Shown here one piece after another: positions 53,399 through 61,548 of a stretch of DNA of 64,000 nucleotides. A program made the position numbers and the translations under genes. Source of the stretch: an uncultured Bacteroidales bacterium (lineage in GTDB: Bacteria > Bacteroidota > Bacteroidia > Bacteroidales > Paludibacteraceae); contig CAMUYI010000007.1 in NCBI GenBank assembly GCA_947164985.1, positions 33,826 to 97,825 on the forward strand, given 5' to 3'. Position 1 is the stretch's first letter. Every line of letters starts with the position of its first letter. Under the pieces are notes generated by a model. The model had not been told where the DNA came from. It worked only from the letters and a program-made list of their open reading frames with translations, and did not search any database.

Positions 53399-53431
53399 CG
53401 TAAACGAATCGTAAACGAATCGTAAACGGAC
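53399..53431. repeat. 11-bp tandem repeat, three copies
   Basis: CGTAAACGAAT, CGTAAACGAAT and CGTAAACGGAC stand in tandem, with looser copies on each side. Confidence 0.8.
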
Positions 53432-53550
53432 CACGAATGATCTTTACTTGCCAAACAATTCGGCAATATCCATAAGATACCGACATATTGTGCAAATAAC
53501 AAGTCTTTCCCGCTAAAAATATAAATAAATTTAATTTTTACCGTTAAACC

Positions 53551-53582
53551 CTTGTATATTTCAAATATTTGTTGTACCTTTG
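53551..53582 (+). promoter_or_regulatory. Promoter of uvrA
   Basis: CTTG (53551-53554), 20-base spacer, TACCTTTG (53575-53582). Leader about 30 bases, made almost wholly of heptamer repeat. Confidence 0.78.
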
Positions 53583-53593
53583 TACCCGAATTG

Positions 53594-53621
53594 AGAATGA
53601 AGATTGAAGATTGAAGAATGG
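53594..53621 (+). repeat. Heptamer repeat forming the uvrA leader and start
   Basis: GAATGAA, GATTGAA, GATTGAA, GAATGG: the start codon ATG (53618) is part of the last unit. Confidence 0.85.
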
Positions 53622-56281
53622 TAAAGGACGAAGGACATATAGAGGTGCTGGGGGCGCGGGTGCATAATCTGAAGAACATCAGCGTATCGATCCCGCGGAA
53701 GCGGTTGACGGTAATCACGGGCCTGAGCGGTTCGGGTAAGAGTTCGTTGGCCTTCGATACGATCTTCGCGGAGGGTCAGCGTCGGTACATGGAGACGTTC
53801 TCGAGTTATGCGCGTGGTTTCATCGGTCAGATGCAGCGTCCGGACGTAGATAAGATAACGGGGTTGAGTCCTGTGATCTCGATAGACCAGAAGACGACGA
53901 GTAAGAACCCGCGGTCTACCGTAGGTACGGTGACGGAAGTGTATGACTTCCTGCGTCTGCTGTTTGCCCGTGCGGCGATACCCTACTCTTACCTATCGGG
54001 CAAACCGATGGTGAAGATGACGGACGAGCAGATCATCGACCTTATTATACGCGAGTACGCGGGGAAGAAGATCCTCCTCCTGGCGCCGATGGTAAGTGGC
54101 CGAAAGGGGCATTACAAAGAGCTATTCGAGACGATCCGCAAGAAAGGGTTTGTTCATGTGCGGGTAGATGGCGAAGTGCAGGAGATCGTGAAGGGGATGA
54201 AGTTGGATCGGTATAGCGTCCACAACATTGAGGTCGTTGTGGACAAATTAAAAATTAAAAATGAAGAATTAAAAATTGAGGAAGATCTGCGGCGCATACG
54301 GCAGTCGATTGACCGGGCGATGACGCAGGGCAACGGATTATTAATGATCGTTGCACTCAATGATGAAATGAGCGCGGCAAAGCCGCTCAATGATGTACGT
54401 TATTTCTCGCGAAACCTGATGGATCCGGAGACGGGACTGAGTTACCCTGAACCGGCACCGCATACGTTCTCGTTCAACAGTCCGTCGGGTTGGTGCCCGT
54501 GCTGCAAGGGACTCGGAAGGATCAAGAGTTCAGAAGTCAGAAGTCAGAATTCAGATGAGGTGGATGAGATCATCCAGCAGGATAACTGGTGGGAGTTGTT
54601 AACGAGTGAAGTGAATGATGCCAATGATGAGAATGATGAAAATGATGCTGAGGAATATGTCGTTTGTCCGGAGTGCGGAGGAAAGCGATTGAGCAAAGAG
54701 GCGCTGAGTTATAAGATCGGGAAGTATAACATCGATGAGCTGGCGACGATGGATCTGGATGCGTTGTATAAGGTCCTTAGCGACTTTAAGGACAGTAAGG
54801 ACCTTAGTGAGAAGCAGAAGTCGATAGCGGAGCCGATATTGAAGGAGATATGTGCGCGGTTACGGTTCATGCAGTCGGTGGGACTGAGTTATTTGAGTCT
54901 GAGTCGAAGCAGCGAGAGTCTGAGTGGCGGCGAGAGTCAGCGTATCCGGTTGGCGACGCAGATAGGTAGCCGGCTCGTCAACGTGCTCTATATTCTGGAC
55001 GAGCCCTCGATAGGCCTGCACCAACGGGATAACGAACGGTTGATTCGGAGTCTGAAGGAGTTGCGGGACATGGGTAACTCGGTGATCGTAGTCGAACATG
55101 ACGAGGCGATCATGCGGGAGGCGGACTGGATCGTGGATATCGGTCCGAAGGCGGGACGGTTAGGCGGCAAAGTGCTGTTTAGCGGGACGCCGAGCGATCT
55201 GCTAAAAGCAGATACGCTGACCGCCTCTTATCTCCGAGGAGATAAGGCTGTAGGACCGGCTGCGCCTGTAGGACCGTTACACTGTAAGACCGCTGACGCT
55301 GTAAGATATATCACCCTCTCCGGTTGCACGGGCAATAACCTGAAGAACGTGACGGTACAGATTCCGCTGGGACAGATGGTATGCGTGACGGGCGTAAGCG
55401 GAAGCGGTAAATCGAGTCTGATCAACCAGACGCTCTACCCCATCCTGAGTCAACATTTCTACCGCAGTAAGCAAGTACCTTTGCCGTACAAGAAGATCGA
55501 GGGACTGGAGCATATAGACAAAGTGATCAACGTGGATCAGTCTCCTATCGGTCGCACCCCGCGGTCGAACCCCGCGACGTACACGAACGTGTTCAGCGAT
55601 ATACGAGAACTCTTCGCCGCGCTACCGGAGTCGAAGATAAGGGGATGGAAGATCGGTCGGTTTAGCTTCAACGCCAAAGGCGGCCGATGCGAGGAGTGTA
55701 TGGGTAACGGCTACAAGACGATCCAGATGCATTTCATGCCGGATGTGTACGTGCCGTGCGAAGCGTGCGGCGGTCAACGGTACAACCGCGAGACGCTGGA
55801 GGTGCGATGGAAAGGCAAGACGATCGCCGACGTGCTGGATATGACGGTCAATCAGGCGGTGGAGTTCTTTGAGCCGCAACCGACGATTCTGCGTAAGATC
55901 AAGACGATCCAGGATGTGGGCTTGGGTTATATCAAGTTAGGTCAAGCCTCGACGAGTCTGAGCGGCGGCGAGAGTCAGCGTATCAAGTTAGCGACGGAAC
56001 TGGCGAAGCGCAGTACGGGTAAGACGCTGTATATCTTAGATGAACCGACGACGGGTCTGCATTTTGAGGACATCCGCGTGCTGCTGGGCGTGCTCCGGCA
56101 GTTGGTGGATAAGGGCAACACGGTGGTGATCATCGAGCATAACACGGATGTGATTCGCGCATGCGACTATATTATTGATATGGGGCCGGAAGGCGGAAGG
56201 GGCGGCGGACAGGTCGTTGCCTACGGCACGATTGACGACATCAAAAACAATACAAACAGCATAACAGGACGATTTATATGA
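53618..56281 (+). CDS. uvrA: Excinuclease ABC subunit A with three repeat insertions
   Basis: 887 residues. The damage-sensing ATPase of nucleotide excision repair. First Walker A GLSGSGKSS (about 35), second GVSGSGKSS (about 590), signatures SLSGGESQRIRLA and SLSGGESQRIKLA, Walker B ILDEPSIGLH and ILDEPTTGLH, second zinc site CEECMGNG with CEACGGQRYN. In the first zinc region FNSPSGWCPCCKGLG and CPECGGKRL are present, but the usual earlier CPxCG pair is replaced by MDPETGLSYPEPAP. Three stretches are repeat-encoded: LKIKNEELKIEE (about 210-221), SSEVRSQNSDEV (304-314) and NDANDENDENDAEE (332-345). All are in frame and in variable regions. Overlaps the antiporter gene by 4 bases. Confidence 0.93.
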   Translation: MVKDEGHIEVLGARVHNLKNISVSIPRKRLTVITGLSGSGKSSLAFDTIFAEGQRRYMETFSSYARGFIGQMQRPDVDKITGLSPVISIDQKTTSKNPRSTVGTVTEVYDFLRLLFARAAIPYSYLSGKPMVKMTDEQIIDLIIREYAGKKILLLAPMVSGRKGHYKELFETIRKKGFVHVRVDGEVQEIVKGMKLDRYSVHNIEVVVDKLKIKNEELKIEEDLRRIRQSIDRAMTQGNGLLMIVALNDEMSAAKPLNDVRYFSRNLMDPETGLSYPEPAPHTFSFNSPSGWCPCCKGLGRIKSSEVRSQNSDEVDEIIQQDNWWELLTSEVNDANDENDENDAEEYVVCPECGGKRLSKEALSYKIGKYNIDELATMDLDALYKVLSDFKDSKDLSEKQKSIAEPILKEICARLRFMQSVGLSYLSLSRSSESLSGGESQRIRLATQIGSRLVNVLYILDEPSIGLHQRDNERLIRSLKELRDMGNSVIVVEHDEAIMREADWIVDIGPKAGRLGGKVLFSGTPSDLLKADTLTASYLRGDKAVGPAAPVGPLHCKTADAVRYITLSGCTGNNLKNVTVQIPLGQMVCVTGVSGSGKSSLINQTLYPILSQHFYRSKQVPLPYKKIEGLEHIDKVINVDQSPIGRTPRSNPATYTNVFSDIRELFAALPESKIRGWKIGRFSFNAKGGRCEECMGNGYKTIQMHFMPDVYVPCEACGGQRYNRETLEVRWKGKTIADVLDMTVNQAVEFFEPQPTILRKIKTIQDVGLGYIKLGQASTSLSGGESQRIKLATELAKRSTGKTLYILDEPTTGLHFEDIRVLLGVLRQLVDKGNTVVIIEHNTDVIRACDYIIDMGPEGGRGGGQVVAYGTIDDIKNNTNSITGRFI
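54245..54280 (+). repeat. Heptamer repeat in uvrA, first
   Basis: AATTAAA type units (period 7) encode LKIKNEELKIEE, nearly the same peptide as in the DUF1015 gene. Confidence 0.9.
54526..54557 (+). repeat. Heptamer repeat in uvrA, second
   Basis: CAGAAGT, CAGAAGT, CAGAATT, CAGATG encode SEVRSQNSDE beside the zinc-site cysteines. Confidence 0.88.
54614..54649 (+). repeat. 9-bp tandem repeat in uvrA
   Basis: AATGATGCC, AATGATGAG, AATGATGAA, AATGATGCT encode NDA NDE NDE NDA. The period is a multiple of three, unlike the heptamers. Confidence 0.88.
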
Positions 56282-58149
56282 TCACGAACCCATTAGCTAT
56301 TATTGCGTTGGTGCTGGCAGCGATCCTGCTGGTGCCGATGGTATGTCGTAAGATACGTATCCCGAGTATAGTGGGCTTTATCATCATGGGTATGATCGTA
56401 GGTCCGTACGGATTTGCGTTGTTGGGCGGCGGTGCGACGATCCAGACCTTAGGTAAGATCGGTATGCTGTATATCATGTTGCAGGCGGGTATCGAGGTGG
56501 ATATCAACGATTTCCGTCAGCAGCGCAACCGCGCAGGGCTGTTCGGTTTGTACTCATTCATCGTGCCGTTTGTGATGGGTATCGGTACGAGTCTGCTGAT
56601 GGGTTTCAATGGTGTGACGAGTGTGCTGATGGGCGCGATGTACGGTAGTCATACGCTGATGACCTACCCGATCGTGAACCGCTATGGCGTACAGAAGAAC
56701 ACGGCAGTCAATATCACGGTAGGCGGTACGATGCTGACGATCTCGCTCGCGCTCCTCGTGCTGGCGATCATTCGGAACCGATTCGGTGTGGTGAGTGAGG
56801 AGTCGGCCTGGTTGACGGCCGGTAAGATGCTCGGTACAATATTGGTGATCACAATCGTTTTCCCATGGTTAGCGCAGCGGTTCTTCAAGCGCTGGACGGA
56901 CCCGACGAGTGGGTTCTTAGTGGTGATGACGATGATGGTGGTGTCAGCATGGATGGCGGATTATGTAGGCTTGGAAGGTATCTTGGGAGCCTTCATCTGC
57001 GGCGTGAGTCTGAACCGGTTCGTACCGAACTTAGGTCCTGTGATGCAGCGGATCAACCTGGTGGGAAACAGCATCTTCGTGCCCCTCTTCCTGATCGGCG
57101 TAGGAATGATGATCAACGTGTCGCTGCTCTGGAGCAGTTGGACGACCATCGTGATTGCCCTCGTGATGATCGCCACCAAACTGGTGAGCAAATGGTTAGC
57201 GGCCTGGATGGCGCAGAAGAGTTTTGGTCTGCAGGCGGAGGAACGGCAACTCATGTTCGGCCTCACGCATGCGACGGCGGCCGGTACGCTGGCTATCGTG
57301 ACGATCGGTTATGAGGCCGGTATCTTCAGTCCGGAGATCCTCAATGCGGCCGTCTTGATGATCCTTGCGCTCTGTACCTCCGCTTCGTTCATCACGGAGT
57401 ACGCCGCCAAGCAGTTGGCCTTGCAGGAAGAGGCACGACTGGAAGCCGACAAGACGGACAACACCTGGGTCATGATGACGGTGAATGAGAACCGGCATTA
57501 TGAGCTGAAAGAGCTGAGCGAATTAGGCGAACTACACAACGCGGAGTTCAACAGCGAGAGCGACTGGAAAGAGGCGGAGGACCTGATTCATCATCAACGC
57601 AAGGCCTCGATCATCTACCATCCCGCCCAACCCGTCAATACGATCAATAGGTTGCTGGTAGCCGTGCCTCGGTACGCAGAGAAAGAGCACGATTTCATCT
57701 CGTGCTTCGGGTTGGTAAGGCGCTTGAGCAGTCAGTTAGGCGCGAAGGTCGTCTTCTTCACCAATGAGCAGACGCAGAAAGCGCTGCAGGCCTTCTGCCG
57801 CCGCAAAGGCAAGTACCTGCGGGCGTCGTACCGCGAGATGGAAAACTGGGAAGATGTACTGATGCTGGCCAAACAGATGCGGCCGGACGATATGATCGTC
57901 ATGATCAATGCACGCCCGTCCACTCCGTCCTACAACCCGCTCTTCGAACAGGTACCGAAGATGCTGGATCGGTTCTTCCACGACCATTCGTACATGGTCA
58001 TCTATCCGGAACAGGAGACAGGAAATATTGTACAAGATCTGCTCACCGGCGATACACCGCAGGCAAGTCTGACATGGAAGATCGTCAGTGCGCTGAAGAA
58101 ACGTATCTTATCTTTTCAACAAACCACACCCACAGACCAAAAAGCATAG
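56278..58149 (+). CDS. CPA2-type cation:proton antiporter with UspA-like tail
   Basis: 623 residues. Residues 5-385 hold about 11-12 membrane segments of a Na+/H+ exchanger fold: RKIRIPSIVGFIIMGMIVGP at the front, ILGAFICGVSLNRF, LFLIGVGMMINVSLLW and FGLTHATAAGTLAIVTIGYEAG (in parts). The cytosolic end (about 430-600) looks like a universal stress protein-type nucleotide-binding domain (NRLLVAVPRYAEKEHDF, RLSSQLGAKVVFFTNE, DDMIVMINARPSTPSYNPLF), which may regulate it. It exports or exchanges Na+ or K+ for protons; the ion is not clear. The last 65 bases overlap the exosortase gene on the other strand. Confidence 0.85.
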   Translation: MITNPLAIIALVLAAILLVPMVCRKIRIPSIVGFIIMGMIVGPYGFALLGGGATIQTLGKIGMLYIMLQAGIEVDINDFRQQRNRAGLFGLYSFIVPFVMGIGTSLLMGFNGVTSVLMGAMYGSHTLMTYPIVNRYGVQKNTAVNITVGGTMLTISLALLVLAIIRNRFGVVSEESAWLTAGKMLGTILVITIVFPWLAQRFFKRWTDPTSGFLVVMTMMVVSAWMADYVGLEGILGAFICGVSLNRFVPNLGPVMQRINLVGNSIFVPLFLIGVGMMINVSLLWSSWTTIVIALVMIATKLVSKWLAAWMAQKSFGLQAEERQLMFGLTHATAAGTLAIVTIGYEAGIFSPEILNAAVLMILALCTSASFITEYAAKQLALQEEARLEADKTDNTWVMMTVNENRHYELKELSELGELHNAEFNSESDWKEAEDLIHHQRKASIIYHPAQPVNTINRLLVAVPRYAEKEHDFISCFGLVRRLSSQLGAKVVFFTNEQTQKALQAFCRRKGKYLRASYREMENWEDVLMLAKQMRPDDMIVMINARPSTPSYNPLFEQVPKMLDRFFHDHSYMVIYPEQETGNIVQDLLTGDTPQASLTWKIVSALKKRILSFQQTTPTDQKA

Positions 58150-58672
58150 CGTAGAAGAGGTACTTGAAGATGTAATCGTGGAGCAAGGGGAACCACTCGG
58201 GATGAAACTCGATAAAAAGCGAGATAAGGAATATCCGAAGGATATTAAACGCATAGCAGCAGAGCCAACCGAGGGGAATGAACCAGAGCTTGCTCAACCA
58301 ATTTTGCTTCTCGTATCCGGGGATGCTGCGGACGGTCAGGATCAGGCACAGCCAGATAAAACTCTGCTTCAGCCCCGTACAGCCCCAGATGATAGACGTA
58401 CCGCTACCGGACGCAAAACGGATTGTATGCACGTCGGTCATGTAAGCCGTGTCCCGTACCAGCGAGATCAGCCAATAGACGACAGACGCTATATGGCAGG
58501 CCATGAACTCAAAGGGAGCCGTCACATCCATGCCGAGCCAGGTCACCACATCCCCTTTTTCGTCACCCGTAAACGTCCATTTCCAGGCATAATTCGCCAC
58601 GAGCAGCGTCACCACAAAGATAAGAATATCTCGGTAAGGCTGAAGCCTATTTACGATTTTTTCATTTACCAT
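58085..58672 (-). CDS. Exosortase/archaeosortase-family protein, orphan
   Basis: 195 residues, five or so membrane segments. The family's catalytic residues are visible: Cys98 in IIWGCTGLKQ, Arg146 in FNILRIF, and His165 in LLHDYIFKY. Exosortases cleave and process C-terminal sorting tails of exported proteins at the membrane. No substrate with a PEP-CTERM-like tail and no polysaccharide locus is seen nearby, so the target is unknown. The start codon lies in a repeat. The 3' end overlaps the antiporter gene antisense by 65 bases. It follows tsaD in the same direction. Confidence 0.8.
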   Translation of the reverse strand: MVNEKIVNRLQPYRDILIFVVTLLVANYAWKWTFTGDEKGDVVTWLGMDVTAPFEFMACHIASVVYWLISLVRDTAYMTDVHTIRFASGSGTSIIWGCTGLKQSFIWLCLILTVRSIPGYEKQNWLSKLWFIPLGWLCCYAFNILRIFLISLFIEFHPEWFPLLHDYIFKYLFYAMLFGLWVWFVEKIRYVSSAH

Positions 58673-58710
58673 GTACCATTTATTTGCTCATTTAGCCATT
58701 TAGTCATTTA
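58662..58710. repeat. Heptamer-type repeat between tsaD and the exosortase
   Basis: CATTTAG/CATTTAC/CATTTAT units (period 7-8) fill the gap; they carry the exosortase start codon and the end of the tsaD stop. Confidence 0.8.
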
Positions 58711-59754
58711 TATCTGCGTCTTCGCAAAGGGCACTTCATCGATAGCACAGAAATCGTGGTCGAGGTATTTGAAATAACCGGTCTGACAGACCATAGCGGC
58801 ATTGTCGGTCGTGAAGGAGAAAGGCGGGATGAAGACCTGCCAGTGATATTTCGCACCGTAGTCCACAAAAGCCTGACGCAACGCACTGTTGGCACTCACG
58901 CCTCCTGCCACTGCTACCTGGTTGATTGCTAAGTCTTTCGCCGCTTTCTTGAGTTTACGCATCAATATATCGATGACGGTCGCCTGCATACTCGCGCACA
59001 TGTCTTCGCGCAGGTTGGGTACGCATTCGGCGAGTTGGTCAATCGTCTCCACATGATGCGCCTTCAGCATGTCGCGCAGCGTATAGAGGAACGAGGTCTT
59101 GAGGCCCGAGAACGAGTAGTCATAACCGGCGATATTGGGTTTAGCGAAGGGGTACTTGTTCGGGTCGCCAAGCTTAGCGAGTTTATCGATCCACGGTCCG
59201 CCCGGATAAGGCAGACCTAACACCTTTGCGCACTTGTCAAACGCTTCGCCGGCAGCATCGTCGATGGTCTGACCGATGATCTCCATATCATTATAGGCAT
59301 TCACACGCACGATCTGGCTGTTACCGCCACTGACGAGCAGGCATAAGAAAGGAAAAGTCGGATGATGGAGACCCGTACCGTCCTCCACGAAATGCGCGAG
59401 GACGTGTCCTTGCAGGTGGTTCACATCGATGAGGGGTACGTTAAGCGCGAGGGCGAGACCTTTGGCGAAAGAGGTACCGACGAGCAAGGAGCCCAGCAGA
59501 CCCGGACCACGGGTGAAAGCGATCGCGGAGATATCGTCTTTCGTCACACCGGCACGCTTCAAGGCCGTGTCCACCACCGGCAAGATATTCTGCTGATGGG
59601 CCCGACTCGCCAACTCGGGTACTACCCCGCCGTACTCTTCGTGCACTTTCTGACTCGCGATCACATTGCTGCGCAAGATGCCGTCCACGATCACCGCAGA
59701 CGAGGTATCATCACAACTCGATTCAATCGCCAATATAACTGTCGCTTTTTTCAT
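58708..59754 (-). CDS. tsaD: tRNA N6-threonylcarbamoyladenosine synthase subunit TsaD
   Basis: 348 residues. Transfers threonylcarbamoyl to A37 of ANN-reading tRNAs in complex with TsaB and TsaE. Marks: ILAIESSCDDTSSAV, VPELASRAHQQNILP, the metal motif VNHLQGHVLAH, LVSGGNSQIV, DDAAGEAFDKCAKVLGLPYPGGP (in parts GEAFDKCAKVLGLPYPGG) and GGVSANSALR. Complete. Promoter at 59774-59805, with a leader of only about 14 bases. Confidence 0.96.
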   Translation of the reverse strand: MKKATVILAIESSCDDTSSAVIVDGILRSNVIASQKVHEEYGGVVPELASRAHQQNILPVVDTALKRAGVTKDDISAIAFTRGPGLLGSLLVGTSFAKGLALALNVPLIDVNHLQGHVLAHFVEDGTGLHHPTFPFLCLLVSGGNSQIVRVNAYNDMEIIGQTIDDAAGEAFDKCAKVLGLPYPGGPWIDKLAKLGDPNKYPFAKPNIAGYDYSFSGLKTSFLYTLRDMLKAHHVETIDQLAECVPNLREDMCASMQATVIDILMRKLKKAAKDLAINQVAVAGGVSANSALRQAFVDYGAKYHWQVFIPPFSFTTDNAAMVCQTGYFKYLDHDFCAIDEVPFAKTQI

Positions 59755-59773
59755 CTCATTCCAAAATTGGCCG

Positions 59774-59805
59774 CAAATTTACAACAAATTTTGCACATAT
59801 GCAAA
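59774..59805 (-). promoter_or_regulatory. Promoter of tsaD
   Basis: Minus strand TTTG (59805-59802), a 20-base spacer beginning CATATGTGC, TAAATTTG (59781-59774). Confidence 0.78.
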
Positions 59806-59831
59806 TAATAAAGGGATTTATGCAAATTTTA

Positions 59832-59863
59832 TTTGCACATATCAAAAAAAAAGCGTAAATTTG
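59832..59863 (+). promoter_or_regulatory. Promoter of lysS
   Basis: TTTG (59832-59835), a 20-base spacer beginning CACATATCA, TAAATTTG (59856-59863). Back to back with the tsaD promoter. Confidence 0.78.
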
Positions 59864-59911
59864 CACCCGAATTTGTAACTTAGGCGTTATAAGGAATAAA
59901 TAGAACATTAT

Positions 59912-61438
59912 ATGGAATTAAGTGAACAAGAGATTGTAAGACGGCAGAGTCTGCAGACGATGCGGGACATGGGAATAGATCCCTACCCTGCAGCGGAGTA
60001 TGAAGTAACCGGTCATTCGACCGACATCAAAGCGCATTTTGACGAATGGGACCAAAAGCCCGTACGTATCGCCGGTCGTTTGATGAGCAAGCGTATTATG
60101 GGTAAGGCTTCGTTTATCGAACTGCAGGACAGCAAAGGTCGTATTCAGGTGTATGTCAGCCGCGATGATATCCAAGCGCCGGTAGCCGAAGGTGAGACGC
60201 CGACGACCATCGAGCAGCAGATGTACAACGTCGTTTTCAAGAAATTATTGGATATCGGTGACTTCATCGGCATCGAGGGATTTGTGTTCCGTACCCAGAT
60301 GGGTGAGATCAGCGTGCATGCGAAGAAACTGACCGTGCTCGCGAAGAGTCTGCGTCCGCTGCCTATCGTCAAATACAAAGACGGTGTGGCCTACGACGGC
60401 TTTAATGATCCGGAGCAGCGCTATCGTCAGCGCTATGTGGACCTGGTGGTGAACGAGGGCGTGAAGGACACCTTCCTCAAACGCGCGACCATCCTGCGCA
60501 CCATGCGGCAGGTGTTCGACGAAGCGGGTTATACCGAAGTGGAGACACCTATCCTGCAGCAGATAGCCGGCGGTGCATCGGCGCGGCCGTTCATCACGCA
60601 TCATAACACGCTGGACGTGGATATGTACCTGCGTATCGCGACCGAACTGTACCTCAAGCGCCTCATCGTAGGCGGATTTGAGGGCGTGTACGAGATTGGC
60701 CGTAACTTCCGCAACGAAGGTATGGACCGCAGTCACAACCCCGAGTTCACCTGCATGGAGCTGTACGTGCAATACAAGGATTATAACTGGATGATGACGT
60801 TCACCGAGCAGTTGCTAGAGAAGATTGCCATCGCCGTCAACGGTACCACCAAAGTGCAGATCGGCGACCATGAAGTGGACTTCAAAGCGCCGTACCGTCG
60901 TCTGCCGATCCTCGATGCGATCAAGGAGAAGACCGGACTCGATCTGGCTTCCATGACCGAGGACGAGATCCGCGTGGAGGCGAAGAAACTGGGCGTCGAA
61001 GATACGGAGCATATGGGTAAGGGTAAGCTGATCGACGAGATCTTTGGCGAGACCTGCGAGGGCACCTTCATCCAACCGACCTTCATCACGGATTACCCGG
61101 TTGAGATGAGTCCGCTGACGAAGATGCATCGCTCCAAACCCGGTCTCACCGAACGGTTCGAGCTCATGGTGAACGGTAAGGAATTGGCGAACGCCTACTC
61201 CGAACTCAACGACCCGATTGACCAGTACAACCGCTTCGTAGAGCAGATGAAACTGGCCGACAAGGGTGACGATGAAGCGATGGTGATTGACCATGACTTC
61301 ATGCGTGCGCTCGAGTACGGTATGCCGCCAACATCGGGTATCGGTATCGGTATCGACCGTCTGGCTATCCTTATGACAGGACAACCCACCATCCAGGAGG
61401 TACTTCTGTTCCCAACCATGAAACCTGAAGTGAATTGA
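59912..61438 (+). CDS. lysS: Lysyl-tRNA synthetase, class II
   Basis: 508 residues. Charges tRNA(Lys). An N-terminal OB-fold anticodon domain (VRIAGRLMSKRIMGKASFIELQD) leads to the class II core with RYRQRYVDL, FLKRATILRTMRQVFDEAGYTEVETPIL (motif 1, in parts), FRNEGMDRSHNPEFTCMELY (motif 2) and GIGIDRLAILMTG (motif 3). All are intact. Promoter at 59832-59863, leader about 40 bases. Repeat-like sequence begins at its stop codon. Confidence 0.97.
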   Translation: MELSEQEIVRRQSLQTMRDMGIDPYPAAEYEVTGHSTDIKAHFDEWDQKPVRIAGRLMSKRIMGKASFIELQDSKGRIQVYVSRDDIQAPVAEGETPTTIEQQMYNVVFKKLLDIGDFIGIEGFVFRTQMGEISVHAKKLTVLAKSLRPLPIVKYKDGVAYDGFNDPEQRYRQRYVDLVVNEGVKDTFLKRATILRTMRQVFDEAGYTEVETPILQQIAGGASARPFITHHNTLDVDMYLRIATELYLKRLIVGGFEGVYEIGRNFRNEGMDRSHNPEFTCMELYVQYKDYNWMMTFTEQLLEKIAIAVNGTTKVQIGDHEVDFKAPYRRLPILDAIKEKTGLDLASMTEDEIRVEAKKLGVEDTEHMGKGKLIDEIFGETCEGTFIQPTFITDYPVEMSPLTKMHRSKPGLTERFELMVNGKELANAYSELNDPIDQYNRFVEQMKLADKGDDEAMVIDHDFMRALEYGMPPTSGIGIGIDRLAILMTGQPTIQEVLLFPTMKPEVN

Positions 61439-61545
61439 CGAGTGGACGATTGACGAGGTACGATTGATTGAGCAATTGTACAATTTATAAAATCGTAAAT
61501 AAATCGTAAATCGGAAAAGTGTTCATTTGTAAATCGTAAATTATC
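61436..61545. repeat. Repeat-filled gap between lysS and gpsA
   Basis: ATTGACGAG-type units follow the lysS stop, then AAATCGT and GTAAATCGTAAAT units run up to the gpsA start. No gene or clear promoter seen. Confidence 0.65.
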
Positions 61546-61548
61546 TTT

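Larger units (their letters stand above)
53221..53617. other. Intergenic region between EF-G2 and uvrA
   Basis: No gene seen. Contains the minus-strand promoter (53281-53312), an AT-rich stretch, an 11-bp tandem repeat (53399-53431), the uvrA promoter (53551-53582) and the heptamer leader of uvrA. Confidence 0.7.
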
